Below, piece by piece: positions 63,862-64,000 of a DNA stretch of 64,000 bases (its first letter is position 1; each line of letters begins with the position of its first letter). Source of the DNA: Nostoc sp. JL33. Its GTDB lineage: Bacteria > Cyanobacteriota > Cyanobacteriia > Cyanobacteriales > Nostocaceae. Where the stretch lies: positions 60,241-124,240 of the forward strand of contig NZ_JABXKP010000077.1 of the NCBI RefSeq assembly GCF_017114985.1. The letters are read 5' to 3'. The notes below the pieces were generated by a model. It made no database searches, was not told the DNA's origin, and saw nothing but the letters and a program-made list of their open reading frames with translations. A program made the translations under genes and the position numbers.

Positions 63862-63946
63862 GTAAATCAGTTTGAATTCCTACACCGCCACCGCTATCTG
63901 AACCAGCAATAGTTAAAGCAACAGGTATTCTGGAGTTTATTTCAGT
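63862..63946 (-). pseudogene. Displaced 5' fragment of thiD
   Basis: It aligns over 85 bp with thiD 60605-60689 with four differences, all transitions. It would encode the amino-terminal AGSDSGGGVGIQ segment of ThiD but lacks a start codon and the remainder. It lies 15 bp beyond the MITE and is cut sharply at TAGGACTTACGCAC. Confidence 0.88.
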
Positions 63947-64000
63947 AGGACTTACGCACTGTACAAATGCATCGTGATGTGAATTAACGATCTTGAGGAA
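63946..64000. other. Possible end of a further mobile element
   Basis: TAGGACTTACGCACTGTACA begins exactly where similarity to thiD stops. I recall AGGACTTACGCA as a frequent end of cyanobacterial insertion sequences or MITEs. The rest is outside the window, so the call is tentative. Confidence 0.35.

Overview
The window looks like the chromosome of a filamentous, Nostoc/Anabaena-like cyanobacterium. The octamer GCGATCGC (HIP1) recurs throughout, genes are separated by short tandem heptamer-type repeats (GGAGTTA, GGGCATT, GACTAAT), and the content includes psbU, btpA, a PucC/BCD-family transporter, DUF3120, glnB and a VKOR-thioredoxin fusion. No rRNA, tRNA or CRISPR array was recognised.

Region 1 (1-9 kb) is a DNA-backbone phosphorothioation (Dnd) island. 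A left-truncated HNH nuclease gene converges on dndB. Divergent from dndB run dndC, dndD, dndE and the Dnd-associated putative methyltransferase. Two insertions sit inside the operon: a small IS200-like transposase flanked by inverted copies of a ~55-62 bp palindromic repeat (a third copy lies between dndB and dndC), and a MazF/PemK-type toxin-antitoxin pair between dndD and dndE.

Region 2 (9-44 kb) is mostly core and accessory metabolism: AmpG-like permease, GNAT, HEAT-repeat protein, cupins, sugar-dehydrogenase-like lipoprotein, c-di-GMP proteins (receiver-EAL; CHASE2-PAS-GGDEF), a large secreted GHL10-type hydrolase, a PDZ/radical-SAM DUF512 protein, UppP, PsbU, NadB, VKOR-DsbA fusion, BtpA, RimO, a DEAD-box helicase, Uma2, aldo/keto reductase, BCD transporter, inositol monophosphatase family and DnaJ-pentapeptide protein. 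Broken genes here are a CBS-domain relic (16.2-16.7 kb) and an Rpn/DUF2887 gene with a one-base frameshift (38.4-39.2 kb). Two MITE-like inverted-repeat elements lie near 27 and 29.6 kb.

Region 3 (44.6-46.6 kb) holds the most striking signal. The leader of a DAHP synthase gene contains two consecutive tiny ORFs extremely rich in Phe/Tyr/Trp codons (MFSRNSYFYFWFRVVHRG and MTYCSSWFYGFYFWPRVSSG). Each is followed by mutually exclusive antiterminator and intrinsic-terminator hairpins, so this reads as a tandem translation-coupled attenuator for the first step of aromatic amino-acid synthesis.

Region 4 (46.9-54.7 kb) has a DedA protein, a ParM-like actin with a ParR-like small partner, a periplasmic solute-binding/TM/caspase fusion, a TolC-like protein and a phosphohexomutase.

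Region 5 (54.7-57.6 kb) is a 5'-truncated IS605-type tnpB interrupted by a complete group II intron with its reverse transcriptase. Precise excision would restore the tnpB reading frame. Region 6 (57.6-64 kb) has rdgB, glnB (with an NtcA-type promoter), a coiled-coil membrane protein, thiD, an RTX parallel beta-helix protein, a MITE with a 10-bp target duplication, and an 85-bp displaced copy of the thiD 5' end.
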